Below, piece after piece: positions 1 through 8,070 of a DNA stretch of 28,602 nucleotides. The stretch comes from Ignavibacteria bacterium. GTDB taxonomy: Bacteria; Bacteroidota; Ignavibacteria; Ignavibacteriales; Melioribacteraceae. The position numbers and the translations under genes were made by a program. Where the stretch lies: NCBI GenBank assembly GCA_027347805.1, contig DAIEQP010000410.1, forward strand, positions 1-28,602, given 5' to 3'. Every line of letters begins with the position of its first letter. Within the stretch, counting starts at the first letter, position 1. The notes below the pieces were generated by a model. That model was not told where the DNA came from. It did no database searches and worked only from the letters and a program-made list of their open reading frames with translations.

Positions 1-1441
1 CAACTTTATAAATCAGATTAACAGTTGTATCGTTTGCAGGTTTGTAATCAACACCGCTCTTGTATAAACTTTCGGAATTGAAGTATTGTAAATTTGCTAA
101 CTGCTGAATACTTCTCATAATGAAAGCGCGGCTGAAATAGTTGCCAGGAATTGTGTAAAGTTCTCTGCGAATTACTTTGTCTTTGGTTTTATCATTGCCG
201 GTAATTTCAACTTTGCCGACTTTAAATCTGGAACCTTCATTAATCTTAATTCTTATATCAACTGAATCCGGGTCAACTTTTTCTTCTTTTTCATCAAGTT
301 GAAATGCTAAATAACCGTTATCCTGAAATAATGATGAAACGTCGGTTTGTTTTTCATTGAAGTGGAGATTCTGATTGAATTTTTCCAGATCAAAAATATT
401 TCCTTTTTTAAAGTCCAGGCGAGCATCTAATTCTTCTTTAGGATAAACAGTTACACCTTCCCAAATTACATTCCTAACTTTATATTGATTACCTTCATAA
501 ACATCTAAAACAACATCGATAGTTTTTTTATCTGCTGAAAGAACAGTCGAGTCTCTAAGTATTGTAAAATCTCTGTAACCTTTTTTCTGATAAAATTTTG
601 TCAGAAGTTCTTTGTCTTTTGTAAACTTTGCTTTATCAAATTTTGAAGAGGACCAGAATCTCCACCAGCGAGCTTCTTTTGTATCAGAAAATTCGCCTTT
701 TAGATCGCTGTCATCAAATGCAATGTTTCCGTTGAATTTGATGTTCTCAACTTTAACGGAAGAACCTTCATCAATGTTTAATACTACTACTACACGGTCT
801 TTAATTTTTGTGATAGAGTTAAGCGAGGAATTCTTAACGATTTCAAATTTGGTCTGATATTCCTTAGATAAATCTTTATCGTTACGCCAAGTTACTGTTA
901 CTTCTTCATCGCTTGTATCGGCAGTAAAAAAATGATAACTCTCCTGCGAAATTTTAGCATTTAAGTATCCTTCTTCTTCATAGTTCTTAAGAATATTCGT
1001 GATTATTCTTGAGAGTTCTTGAGGCTTAACTGTCTGACCCCGAACGATTGTAACCTTTTTATTAAGGTCTTCTTCGCTCAATTCATCATTGCCTTTAAAA
1101 ACAATTTTTTCGAGACGGGGATATTCTTTGATTTTAACTAGAAGGAAAATGCCGGTATCTAATTTTTTTTCGATAAGCAGCTGTACGTCTTCAAATATTC
1201 CCAAATTCCATAATCTTTTAATGGCATTATTTGTTTGATCGCCTGGAATTGTAATCTCATCTCCAACTTGTAATCCTGTATTAGCAATAATTGTAGTAGC
1301 GTCGGCAGTTTTATTCCCAACGACAGAAATTCCTAAAATTTTATAACTAGATCTCTGAGACTGTGCAAATATCAAAGAAGAAGATACTAAGGCTAACAGA
1401 ATGTAAATACTAAACAGTTTTCTTGGTGTGTGTTTTAACAT
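1..1441 (-). CDS. bamA: Outer membrane protein assembly factor BamA, N-terminal part (runs off left edge)
   Basis: BamA folds and inserts beta-barrel proteins into the outer membrane. Reading from an ATG at 1441, the frame stays open for 480 codons to the window edge. It starts with a signal peptide (MLKHTPRKL, a hydrophobic core, then FAQ) followed by about five POTRA repeats. Each has the family pattern of a strand-turn such as ISVVGN, IVFKGN, IKFNGN or VEITGN, a helix, and a closing segment such as NLGIFEDV or YQKKGYRD. The C-terminal barrel is outside the window. The start lies inside the end of uppS (32-nt overlap), so the two genes are probably co-transcribed and coupled. No clear Shine-Dalgarno is visible. 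The family call rests on the POTRA series and the uppS neighbour; a two-partner secretion TpsB or TamA protein would normally have fewer or different POTRAs. Confidence 0.93.
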   Translation of the reverse strand, partial: MLKHTPRKLFSIYILLALVSSSLIFAQSQRSSYKILGISVVGNKTADATTIIANTGLQVGDEITIPGDQTNNAIKRLWNLGIFEDVQLLIEKKLDTGIFLLVKIKEYPRLEKIVFKGNDELSEEDLNKKVTIVRGQTVKPQELSRIITNILKNYEEEGYLNAKISQESYHFFTADTSDEEVTVTWRNDKDLSKEYQTKFEIVKNSSLNSITKIKDRVVVVLNIDEGSSVKVENIKFNGNIAFDDSDLKGEFSDTKEARWWRFWSSSKFDKAKFTKDKELLTKFYQKKGYRDFTILRDSTVLSADKKTIDVVLDVYEGNQYKVRNVIWEGVTVYPKEELDARLDFKKGNIFDLEKFNQNLHFNEKQTDVSSLFQDNGYLAFQLDEKEEKVDPDSVDIRIKINEGSRFKVGKVEITGNDKTKDKVIRRELYTIPGNYFSRAFIMRSIQQLANLQYFNSESLYKSGVDYKPANDTTVNLIYKV

Positions 1442-2231
1442 TATTCGTTTGTTTTGAGTTGCTGGATAATTGTTCACTAACTAAACCAAATCTTCTTTCA
1501 CGTTTTTGATAATCCTTAACCGCATCAAGTAAATGTTTACTTTTGAAGTCCGGCCATAATACATCCGAAATAAAAATTTCTGAGTAGGCCAGTTGCCATA
1601 AAAGGAAGTTGCTTATTCTAAATTCACCACTTGTTCTTATCATTAAATCGGGATCTATTAGTCCCGCAGTAGTTAAATGATTAGAGATGGTATCCTCATC
1701 TATGGATTCGGGATTCAATTTTCCTGAAAGAACTTGTTTGCTTATATCTTTTACGGCCTCAACAAGTTCCCATCTTCCGCTGTAACTAAAAGCCAAATTT
1801 AAAATCATTTTATTATTGTGAGCAGTCTTTTGTATAGCAGTCTGTAATTCTTCACTCACAATTTGTGGAAGAGTTTCGGAATTCCCGATAGTCATCAATC
1901 TGATTTCATTAGCGTTTAACTCAGCAGTTTCGCTCTTAAGATATTTCACCATCAATCGCATCAATGTTGAAACTTCATCCTTGGGCCGTTTCCAGTTCTC
2001 AGTTGAAAATGTGTAAAGTGTAAGAATTTTTACACCCAAATGTGTACAAGTTTCAACTGCCTGACGAACTGAACCAACGCCTTTTTTATGTCCGGCAATC
2101 CTGGGAAGACTTCTTTTTTTTGCCCATCTCCCGTTCCCATCCATTATAATAGCAACATGCCGGGGAATATTTCCTTTGGCTTTTACTTCCTCAATAAGTT
2201 TTATATCGGCTTTGCTGAGTATTGAGGCCAA
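1410..2231 (-). CDS. uppS: Undecaprenyl pyrophosphate synthase
   Basis: This cis-prenyltransferase condenses isopentenyl diphosphate units onto farnesyl diphosphate to make the C55 lipid carrier for peptidoglycan and O-antigen synthesis. The 273-residue product has the family signature in order: MDGNGRWA with catalytic Asp31, TLYTFSTENWKRP, and near the C-terminus RTSGEFRISNFLLWQ and RERRFG. Length is slightly above the usual 240-260 residues because of a polar C-terminal tail of about 20 residues. The start is a TTG at 2231; the codon just before it is TAG, so no earlier start is possible. An AGAGAG ribosome-binding sequence sits upstream, and later Met codons would cut into the active-site region. 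The gene overlaps bamA downstream, and a sigma70-type promoter lies in the spacer upstream. Confidence 0.96.
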   Translation of the reverse strand: MASILSKADIKLIEEVKAKGNIPRHVAIIMDGNGRWAKKRSLPRIAGHKKGVGSVRQAVETCTHLGVKILTLYTFSTENWKRPKDEVSTLMRLMVKYLKSETAELNANEIRLMTIGNSETLPQIVSEELQTAIQKTAHNNKMILNLAFSYSGRWELVEAVKDISKQVLSGKLNPESIDEDTISNHLTTAGLIDPDLMIRTSGEFRISNFLLWQLAYSEIFISDVLWPDFKSKHLLDAVKDYQKRERRFGLVSEQLSSNSKQTNNVKTHTKKTV

Positions 2232-2262
2232 CTATTCTCTCTTCATTCAATTTTGGCCTGAA

Positions 2263-2291
2263 AAAATAGGTTCGATGTGAGTAAATGTCAA
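2263..2291 (-). promoter_or_regulatory. Candidate sigma70 promoter for uppS-bamA
   Basis: On the minus strand a perfect TTGACA (-35, at 2286-2291) is followed after 17 nt by TATTTT (-10, at 2263-2268), about 30 nt before the uppS TTG start. Spacing and position fit a housekeeping promoter for the uppS-bamA unit. This is motif evidence only. Confidence 0.5.
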
Positions 2292-2332
2292 GAAAATGAA
2301 GATCTATTATTGAAAGTAAAATCGGGAATAAA

Positions 2333-2716
2333 TCAGTTATGATCTGGAAGAGTAACGATTTTAATCTGTTTTTGGGTTTCTTCTGAGAGAGTAGAGACTA
2401 ACATAGTAGCTTTTACAACAGAACTGTATGGCACTCCAAGAAAAAGTGTTATTCGGTTCATCGGGTAGATTTTTTTGTAAGATGAAATTGCTTCCAGTTT
2501 CGAAATAAATTTGATATCATTTAATTCTTCAGCACTTACTGTAAGACCGATTGCAATTTTCTTTTTGTATTGACTTATTGCATCAACTTCATAACCGCTT
2601 ATTGCCGGCGGTGCAGGAAGGTATTTCCCAAACTTTCTGCTTAAAGTAAGGTAGCCTTCTTTCCAGAGATGATCAATTAGTAAGTCCACGCGTTCGCGTC
2701 TTAATCTTGGTGCCAT
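2333..2716 (-). CDS. Hypothetical protein, third gene of the lexA cluster
   Basis: The product is a 127-residue basic protein with no signal peptide or membrane segment. I do not recognise the family. Residues about 1-30 are Arg/Lys-rich and helical-looking (RLRRERVDLLIDHLWKEGY). A central stretch with GYEVDAISQYKKKIAIGL alternates like two beta strands and faintly recalls the strand-turn-strand core of PD-(D/E)xK nucleases, but the usual E-x-K is absent, so this is only a structural hunch. It starts one nucleotide after the stop of the mini-WYL gene and has no good Shine-Dalgarno, which suggests translational coupling. It lies in the lexA transcription direction, so SOS control through the lexA operator is plausible. 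Confidence 0.7.
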   Translation of the reverse strand: MAPRLRRERVDLLIDHLWKEGYLTLSRKFGKYLPAPPAISGYEVDAISQYKKKIAIGLTVSAEELNDIKFISKLEAISSYKKIYPMNRITLFLGVPYSSVVKATMLVSTLSEETQKQIKIVTLPDHN

Positions 2717-2717
2717 T

Positions 2718-2966
2718 TTAATTTAATACCGGCATAATTGGAATAAGTGGTGAAAACTTTTCTAAACCAAGGATTTTGATGTTGCATATTTTATCATATT
2801 CGAACATGGCAACAGAGTTAGCTCCATATTGTCTTCCATAAAGAACTTTTTTGCCAAATTTATTTTTGCTGATATAATATGGTTCAAGAATAATTTCTTC
2901 GAAGCCATACAAAAATCTAACCCGATTTCTATTTAGTATTGCTGTTGTAAAGTAAAGTGATTTCAT
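2718..2966 (-). CDS. Small WYL-like protein downstream of lexA
   Basis: The product is an 82-residue protein. The pattern of short strands (NRNRVRFLYGF, then IILEPYYISKNKFGKKVLYG, then a final strand before LEKFSPL) resembles the Sm-like WYL domain, a ligand- or nucleic-acid-sensing module usually fused to a helix-turn-helix; here it stands alone. The start is the ATG at 2966, preceded by a strong GAGGAG Shine-Dalgarno; the longer open frame to 3065 overlaps lexA and is not needed. The start is only 10 nt past the lexA stop, so it should be co-transcribed with lexA. The WYL assignment is by eye from the spacing of R/F-x-Y, E-P and L-x-G positions; a profile search would settle it. Confidence 0.75.
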   Translation of the reverse strand: MKSLYFTTAILNRNRVRFLYGFEEIILEPYYISKNKFGKKVLYGRQYGANSVAMFEYDKICNIKILGLEKFSPLIPIMPVLN

Positions 2967-2976
2967 TTCTTTCTCC

Positions 2977-3612
2977 TCAATTGTAGGTTCTAAATACACC
3001 GATGACTTTTCCGATAATCGAAAACTCTTCAACATTATCCACTTCGATTGGCTTATACTTTTCATTTTCAGGTACCAAGTAAATTTTGTTTTCTCTTATC
3101 TCAAATTTTTTCATTGTTGCTTCATCGTGTAACAACGCTACTACAATATCTCCGTTAATAGCTTCTTTTTGCGGAGATACAATAACAAGATCATTTTCGA
3201 GAATACCGGCATTAATCATACTATCACCGCGGACTTTTAATCCGAAGCAACCGATTTTGCTACTTAGCAAACTCGAATCAATCATCATGTTACCTTCAAT
3301 ATTTTCTTCTGCTAACAAAGGATATCCGGCAGCAACTCTTCCAACTATCGGTAATCCTACTATATTATCGAGTACTTGTCTCGATTTGTTTAGCCCTTCA
3401 TCAATAATAGATAAAGTTCTACTGGTTTTACTCTCATTAGTTAAATGGCCTTTTTTAACAAGAGCATAAATATGTCTTTTGACGCCGAAGGTGCTTGAAA
3501 TGTTAAAATGTTTTCCAATTTCCCTGTATGTTGGAGGAAATCCGTTAACAAAAGTGTATTGCTGAATGAAATCAAGGATTTCTTTCTGCCTATCTGTTAA
3601 TTCTTCTTTCAT
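2977..3612 (-). CDS. lexA: LexA repressor (SOS regulator, self-cleaving)
   Basis: LexA represses DNA-damage genes and is inactivated by RecA-stimulated self-cleavage. The 211-residue product has an N-terminal winged HTH (LTDRQKEILDFI, FPPTYREIGKHF) and a C-terminal S24 peptidase domain. The scissile Ala95-Gly96 lies in GRVAAGYP, the nucleophile Ser131 in VRGDSM, and the general base Lys168 in TMKKF; the 37-residue Ser-Lys spacing matches E. coli LexA. The start chosen is the ATG at 3612, with an AAGGA Shine-Dalgarno 9 nt upstream; the open frame extends to 3657, but that extension overlaps the promoter and operator. Two small genes follow closely and probably form an operon with it. Confidence 0.97.
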   Translation of the reverse strand: MKEELTDRQKEILDFIQQYTFVNGFPPTYREIGKHFNISSTFGVKRHIYALVKKGHLTNESKTSRTLSIIDEGLNKSRQVLDNIVGLPIVGRVAAGYPLLAEENIEGNMMIDSSLLSSKIGCFGLKVRGDSMINAGILENDLVIVSPQKEAINGDIVVALLHDEATMKKFEIRENKIYLVPENEKYKPIEVDNVEEFSIIGKVIGVFRTYN

Positions 3613-3626
3613 AATAGTGTCCTTTT

Positions 3627-3647
3627 GTTCACTGCAATATAGTGAAC
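3627..3647. promoter_or_regulatory. Candidate LexA operator (SOS box)
   Basis: A 21-bp palindrome has perfect 7-bp arms, GTTCACT and AGTGAAC, separated by 7 bp. It lies 15 bp upstream of the lexA ATG and overlaps the predicted -10 box, the classic place for an autoregulatory operator. It differs from the E. coli (CTGT-N8-ACAG) and Bacillus (GAAC-N4-GTTC) boxes, so it may be a clade-specific SOS box. I found no second perfect copy by eye in the window. Confidence 0.65.
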
Positions 3648-3665
3648 GTATGAGCACGTTGTCAA
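3636..3665 (-). promoter_or_regulatory. lexA: Candidate sigma70 promoter of lexA
   Basis: On the minus strand TTGACA (3660-3665) and TATATT (3636-3641) are separated by 18 nt, ending 24 nt before the lexA start codon. The -10 box is embedded in the 21-bp palindrome, so LexA binding there would block RNA polymerase. Confidence 0.6.
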
Positions 3666-4043
3666 GTTATTTTAATAATTTTTATAGGTAATTCATTATG
3701 CATCATTTTGCACATGATGAAAATAAACAGGAGTTTTTGCTTTCTGTTACTGCTGATAATAAATGGAGTACTTTTAAACAAGAGATAATCAACATACTGT
3801 TGGTGCAGAAAAATCTATAAAAATTGCATTTATTGTTTTTTTCTTGTGTATTGAAATTTTAAATGATATTATTGAATCGATTCAATTGTTTAATAGAGTG
3901 CGACACGAATTTATAATCTTCAACCAGTTCTTTCTTAGACGAAAAAAATGATAAATATTAGTTCTGGAGGAAGGAAAGATTTTAATTAACAAGTTTTTAT
4001 TAATTAAATGAAAAATGTTTTAGTAAATAAAAAAGGTGACTAA
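3666..4043. other. Intergenic region between divergent lexA and radical SAM genes
   Basis: About 380 nt without a confident gene. It contains a CATCAT-N7-ATGATG inverted repeat (3701-3719). A possible 40-codon frame at 3698-3820 has only a weak ribosome-binding site. A purine-rich GGAGGAAGG (3967-3975) has no start codon at the right distance. Two copies of the palindrome TTAATTAA lie 18 bp apart (3982-3989 and 4000-4007). An 11-codon frame at 4008-4043 has a TAA that directly abuts the ATG of the radical SAM gene. Any of these could belong to the leader of the downstream gene, but none is proven. Confidence 0.4.
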
Positions 4044-5084
4044 ATGGAATTTCCACAGTTTATTTCTTTTACTGTTACAAATGCTTGTAATCTGCGATGC
4101 AAAATGTGTGGGCAGTGGAGTGAAAGCGGTTACATTAAAAATAAAACAGGGGTATCCTCACATCAGCTTAAACTGGATGAATGGAAAAAACTTGTTGATG
4201 AAATCTCACAGCATAAAATTCGTTTTATTTTGGTGAGAGGCGGAGAACCATTTTTATATCCGGGAATAATTGAACTTCTTGAATATATAAACAGTAAAGG
4301 AATCTTTGTTTCGATTGATACAAATGGAACAGTATGTGAAGAATACATTCCTGATTTATTAAGAATCGGAAATATGCATATTACTTTTTCTGTTGATGGT
4401 CCCGAACAAATTCACGATTCTGTTAGAGGAATGAACGGAAGTTTCAATAAAATAAAAGAAAATATTCTTCTATTTAATAAGATGGAGAGAGAAACCGGCA
4501 AAAAAATAAGTAAGAGTATTTGCTTTACTATTAGCAAATATTCCTATAAAGGATTAGGAGAGATGCCGGATGTTGCTAGAAGTATGGGGATAGCTTCAAT
4601 TAATATTGTTCCTTATTATTATTTCACAGATGAAGTCGGTAAAAAATATGAGGAAGAACTTCGGTACAATTTGGATTGCACAGCTTTTTCCTGGAAAGGT
4701 TTTCATCAAGATGATTCCGGAATCGATTTCCAGATATTTAAAGATCAACATAAAAAATATTTGGATACTCTAAATGGAATAGAGAATTATCCATATTTCC
4801 CATTAAATGATGATGAATATAAAACTTGGTTTAGTGATCCTTTCACTGTTGTTAAAACAAACCAGTGTAATAACATTGAAAAATTGATCGACATACAGCC
4901 GGGTGGAGATGCTAATTTCTGCATCGACTTCCCTGATTATAGCATTGGTAATGTTAGAGAATCTTCGATAAGTGAAATTTGGAATGGTGAGAGAGCAAAC
5001 AAATTCAGAGAGTACAGAAGAAATAAACCGCTGGCAATTTGTTACAGATGCGGTGCAAAATATTGTTCAGAGATAAAAGAATAA
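4044..5084 (+). CDS. Radical SAM protein with SPASM domain
   Basis: This is an AdoMet radical enzyme. The 346-residue product opens directly with the core: the CNLRCKMC motif gives cluster ligands Cys15, Cys19 and Cys22, followed by a GGEPF motif (66-70) that contacts AdoMet and IDTNG (91-95). The C-terminal third is a SPASM-type auxiliary cluster region with Cys275, Cys293 (GGDANFC), Cys333, Cys336 and Cys341, and the usual IGNVRESSISEIWNG segment before the final cysteines. SPASM enzymes modify peptides or proteins (thioether or Calpha-Cbeta links, Ser/Cys oxidation in sulfatase maturation), but the substrate cannot be told here. No substrate-binding RRE domain is apparent. It ends 44 nt before the xylanase start, so the two are probably co-transcribed. 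A GGTGA ribosome-binding site precedes the ATG. Confidence 0.9.
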   Translation: MEFPQFISFTVTNACNLRCKMCGQWSESGYIKNKTGVSSHQLKLDEWKKLVDEISQHKIRFILVRGGEPFLYPGIIELLEYINSKGIFVSIDTNGTVCEEYIPDLLRIGNMHITFSVDGPEQIHDSVRGMNGSFNKIKENILLFNKMERETGKKISKSICFTISKYSYKGLGEMPDVARSMGIASINIVPYYYFTDEVGKKYEEELRYNLDCTAFSWKGFHQDDSGIDFQIFKDQHKKYLDTLNGIENYPYFPLNDDEYKTWFSDPFTVVKTNQCNNIEKLIDIQPGGDANFCIDFPDYSIGNVRESSISEIWNGERANKFREYRRNKPLAICYRCGAKYCSEIKE

Positions 5085-5128
5085 TTTAATAAAACAAAAA
5101 TTTTATTCAATTAAAAATGAGGCAAAAT

Positions 5129-6898
5129 ATGAGAGCTGTTAACAAAATTTTATATAGTTTCTTTTTGCTGTTAATTATGCTGATTCCTAAAAGTGTAAAA
5201 GCTCAACTGGAAACAAACGGCAGTTTTGAAAATTCAAAACTTGGTTTAGTAACTGGAAATGATGTAAAAGGTTGGCTTATATCTGTTGATACCGGTTTAG
5301 ATACCAAATTTGAAATCATAAACACACAGGCAAAAGATGGCAGTCAATGCATGAAAGTATCTTTAAATCAAATGGGTGCTAATGCATGGAGCATTCAGTT
5401 AGTTGGAGATAGCATAAAAGTAAATCCAGGTGAAACTTATAGCTTATCTATTTGGGTAAAAGCTGAAAAAGCAGGAGCTCAGGCAAATTTTACAGTTGGT
5501 AATTATTCATATAAGGAATACACTGCTAACAGGCAGGTTGCTTTAACAACAGATTGGAAGGAATACACTTTATCATTTACTATTAATGATCAGGAAAAAA
5601 TTATTAGATGCCCGATACATCTTAGTATTGCAGCCAATGCCGGTAATAATATTTACTTTGATAACATGAAAGTATCAAAACCAGGGGGAACAAATGTTTA
5701 TAATGGACCTGCACTGGCAACAGGGAAAAGTAAGTTCCTGGGAAATATTTACAGCTCGACACAATCATCAAATTTCATTTCATACTGGAACCAAGTTATA
5801 CCCGAGAATGCAGGTAAATGGGCTAGCGTCGAAGGAACAAAAGATGTAATGAACTGGACTGAACTAGATGCTGCTTATAATCTTGCTATTAATAATAAAC
5901 TTCCATTTAATTTTCATGTTTTAGTCTGGGGACAACAGCAGCCATCATGGATGACAGATGGTTCACTTAATGCTACGCAACAACTGGCTCAAATTACCGA
6001 ATGGTTTAAAGCAGTTGCAGCGCGTTATCCAAAAATTGACATTCTTCAGGTTGTAAACGAACCGTTGCCAGGCCATAATCCGGCTCAATATAAAGCTGCG
6101 CTTGGCGGAGACGGTTCAACTGGTTGGGATTGGGTTGTAAACGCATTTCAATTAGCAAGAGATAATTTTCCCAAAACAACCAAGCTGATGATGAATGAAT
6201 TTGGAATACTTGGAAGTATCTCCGGAACTAATTCATATTTGAAAATTATTAAAATACTAAAGAGCAAGAAATTAATTGACTGTATCGGTGTTCAAGGACA
6301 TGCGTTTACCACCAAGTCTGCAAGCGCTTCTGATATCAGAACAACAATTGATTCTCTATGGGCAACAGGATTACCTGTTTATGTGACTGAGATGGATGTT
6401 GACGGAACCGATGACAATGTTCAGCTTGCTGAATACAAAAGAATTTTCCCAACTATTTGGGAACATAAAGGTATTTACGGAATTACTTTCTGGGGATGGA
6501 GACGTGGCCTTTGGAGAGATTCAAATGGAGCTTATTTAATTAATACTGATGGTTCAGAACGCCCTTCGATGACATGGTTAAAGAGTTATGTTCAAAGTAC
6601 AGTTGTAGATGTAAAGAATGAAAGTGGAATTCCATCGGATTTCAACCTGTTTGATAATTATCCTAATCCTTTTAACCCGTCAACAAATATCAGCTATAAT
6701 ATTGCAAAAGAAACCAATGTTAAGCTGGAAGTATTTGATATTCTCGGAAGACATGTTCAAACTTTAGTTGATAAACAACAATCACCTGGAAAATATAATA
6801 TTGAATTTAATGCAGGTATTTTAACAAGTGGAGTTTATATTTATCGTTTACAGGCAGGTACATATTCATCCATAAAGAAATTAGTATTAATGAAGTAA
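5129..6898 (+). CDS. Secreted endo-1,4-beta-xylanase, GH10, with CBM and T9SS sorting domain
   Basis: This enzyme hydrolyses internal beta-1,4-xylosidic bonds of xylan. Numbering is from the first in-frame ATG at 5117. The order is: signal peptide (to about KAQ, residue 30), a jelly-roll carbohydrate-binding module of CBM4/9 type (about 31-187), a GH10 barrel (about 200-490), and an 85-residue T9SS type A sorting domain starting near NYPNPFNPST. The catalytic acid/base is Glu315 in VVNEPLPG and the nucleophile Glu425 in VYVTEMDVDG; ENAGKWAS, HVLVWGQQ and FWGWRRG are the other GH10 landmarks. The ATG at 5129 is preferred over 5117 because a TGAGG lies 6-10 nt before it. The protein should be exported by Sec, then passed through the T9SS and released or surface-anchored, giving the cell access to plant hemicellulose. 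A strong terminator follows. Confidence 0.95.
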   Translation: MRAVNKILYSFFLLLIMLIPKSVKAQLETNGSFENSKLGLVTGNDVKGWLISVDTGLDTKFEIINTQAKDGSQCMKVSLNQMGANAWSIQLVGDSIKVNPGETYSLSIWVKAEKAGAQANFTVGNYSYKEYTANRQVALTTDWKEYTLSFTINDQEKIIRCPIHLSIAANAGNNIYFDNMKVSKPGGTNVYNGPALATGKSKFLGNIYSSTQSSNFISYWNQVIPENAGKWASVEGTKDVMNWTELDAAYNLAINNKLPFNFHVLVWGQQQPSWMTDGSLNATQQLAQITEWFKAVAARYPKIDILQVVNEPLPGHNPAQYKAALGGDGSTGWDWVVNAFQLARDNFPKTTKLMMNEFGILGSISGTNSYLKIIKILKSKKLIDCIGVQGHAFTTKSASASDIRTTIDSLWATGLPVYVTEMDVDGTDDNVQLAEYKRIFPTIWEHKGIYGITFWGWRRGLWRDSNGAYLINTDGSERPSMTWLKSYVQSTVVDVKNESGIPSDFNLFDNYPNPFNPSTNISYNIAKETNVKLEVFDILGRHVQTLVDKQQSPGKYNIEFNAGILTSGVYIYRLQAGTYSSIKKLVLMK

Positions 6899-6918
6899 GC
6901 TCAATTAATTTTGCTGAT

Positions 6919-6950
6919 AAAAAAAGGGCGATTAAATTCGCCCTTTTTTT
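6919..6950. terminator. Bidirectional rho-independent terminator
   Basis: A 6-bp GC-rich stem (GGGCGA at 6926-6931 and TCGCCC at 6938-6943) with a 6-nt loop is flanked by an A-run on the left and a T-run on the right. It can therefore stop transcription from both directions. It sits between the convergent xylanase and phosphatase genes. Confidence 0.9.
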
Positions 6951-6962
6951 TAGGATTAAATC

Positions 6963-8057
6963 TCATTTCCATTTTTTCAATGGATCAATTAAGTTCTGAA
7001 GTTTCCTTCCAACTTCATAATTTTTTTGAAAGCCAGAAAAAATTTGAGCACTCGGTCCATAAGAAAAAATCCCTACAAAATTGGCAGTATGAAGTTTGGT
7101 TGCCCACACAACATCAATTTCACCAGTATCTTTGTTCTGGTTCGAAAGGCCCAGACTGCCTGTATCGTGATCTGCAAGAACAACAACCAGAGTATTTTTA
7201 TTTCTTTCTGCAAATTCTAATGATGTCTTAATTGCACTGTTGAAATCTTTTAACTCTCCAAATAAATAATTCTTATCATTTTTGTCAGCTGCCCAATCAA
7301 TTTGAGATCCTTCAACCATCAGTACAAATCCATCCTTATCTTTACTTAATATTTGAATGGCTTGGTTTGTCAAATCACCTAACGAAAATTTTCTTTTATT
7401 TGCCCAGGGAAGAGAGACATTCGAAAAAACTCCGAATACTTTTTTGTGCTTGGAAAGCTCATTAATTTTTGAAGTATCTTTTATTATTGTATATCCTTTT
7501 GAACTCATAGAATCAAGATAGTTGAGATTATCTTCTCTTTTTCCGCCAAGATTTTTAGGCAGGAAAAAGTCAGTGCCGGCTCCTATTAAAACATCTGTAT
7601 TGCTTCTGCATATTTGTTCTGCAATTGCAAATTCTTCTTTTCGGCTTCCATTGTGCGCTAAAAAAGTAGCTGGTGTTGCATTTGTTATCGAAGAGGTTAC
7701 AACAACCCCAGTCGATTTTTTTTTCTTCTGAGCAACATCAAAAATGTTCATGAGTTCATTTCCGTTTTCATCAACACTAATCATCCGGTTTTTTGTTCGA
7801 TAGCCCGTTGCATATGCAGTACCGCTTGCCCCAGAATCTGTAACAAAATTATCATTTGATGAGGTGTTGATTAAGCCAATGAATTGAAACTTTTGATAAG
7901 GATTTGATTTGTCCAATAATACTGATGCAGATACCTGCGATAATCCCATTCCATCTCCAATTAATATTATTATATTTTTTGGGGTAGAATGTTGACAAAA
8001 AAAGGTCGGTGCTGAGAGCATACCGACCATTATTAAAGTAATTATTTTTTTTATCAT
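6963..8057 (-). CDS. Alkaline phosphatase (PhoA family), exported
   Basis: This metal-dependent phosphomonoesterase releases phosphate in the periplasm. The 364-residue product starts with a signal peptide (MIKKIITLIMVG, ending near FFCQ). Landmarks are ILIGDGMG with metal ligand Asp35, FVTDSGASGTA with nucleophile Ser75, MVEGSQIDW with Glu249 and Asp254, VVLADHDTG with Asp296 and His297, and His323 in KLHTAN. The His found four residues after the second metal Asp in E. coli PhoA (His331) is Asp258 here, an unusual zinc ligand. The start is the ATG at 8057, 13 nt after the ilvE stop; the longer frame to 8177 would overlap ilvE and lacks a signal peptide at its N-terminus. Co-transcription with ilvE is likely from spacing, though no functional link is known. 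Confidence 0.93.
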   Translation of the reverse strand: MIKKIITLIMVGMLSAPTFFCQHSTPKNIIILIGDGMGLSQVSASVLLDKSNPYQKFQFIGLINTSSNDNFVTDSGASGTAYATGYRTKNRMISVDENGNELMNIFDVAQKKKKSTGVVVTSSITNATPATFLAHNGSRKEEFAIAEQICRSNTDVLIGAGTDFFLPKNLGGKREDNLNYLDSMSSKGYTIIKDTSKINELSKHKKVFGVFSNVSLPWANKRKFSLGDLTNQAIQILSKDKDGFVLMVEGSQIDWAADKNDKNYLFGELKDFNSAIKTSLEFAERNKNTLVVVLADHDTGSLGLSNQNKDTGEIDVVWATKLHTANFVGIFSYGPSAQIFSGFQKNYEVGRKLQNLIDPLKKWK

Positions 8058-8070
8058 CAAATTAATCCGG

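Noticed and set aside
612..857. Plus-strand open frame opposite bamA
   Set aside because: It is antisense to the POTRA coding region and shows no ribosome-binding site or family features.
2967..3065. Longer start for the mini-WYL gene
   Set aside because: It would overlap the lexA 3' end by nearly 90 nt, while the ATG at 2966 has a GAGGAG Shine-Dalgarno and begins the recognisable domain.
3086..3469. 127-codon plus-strand frame opposite lexA
   Set aside because: It mirrors the conserved lexA peptidase region; lexA has all catalytic residues, so the antisense frame is a by-product.
3698..3820. 40-codon frame upstream of the radical SAM gene as a RiPP precursor
   Set aside because: Weak ribosome-binding site, no Cys/Gly-rich core, no leader motif. 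It is mentioned only as a possibility within the leader finding.
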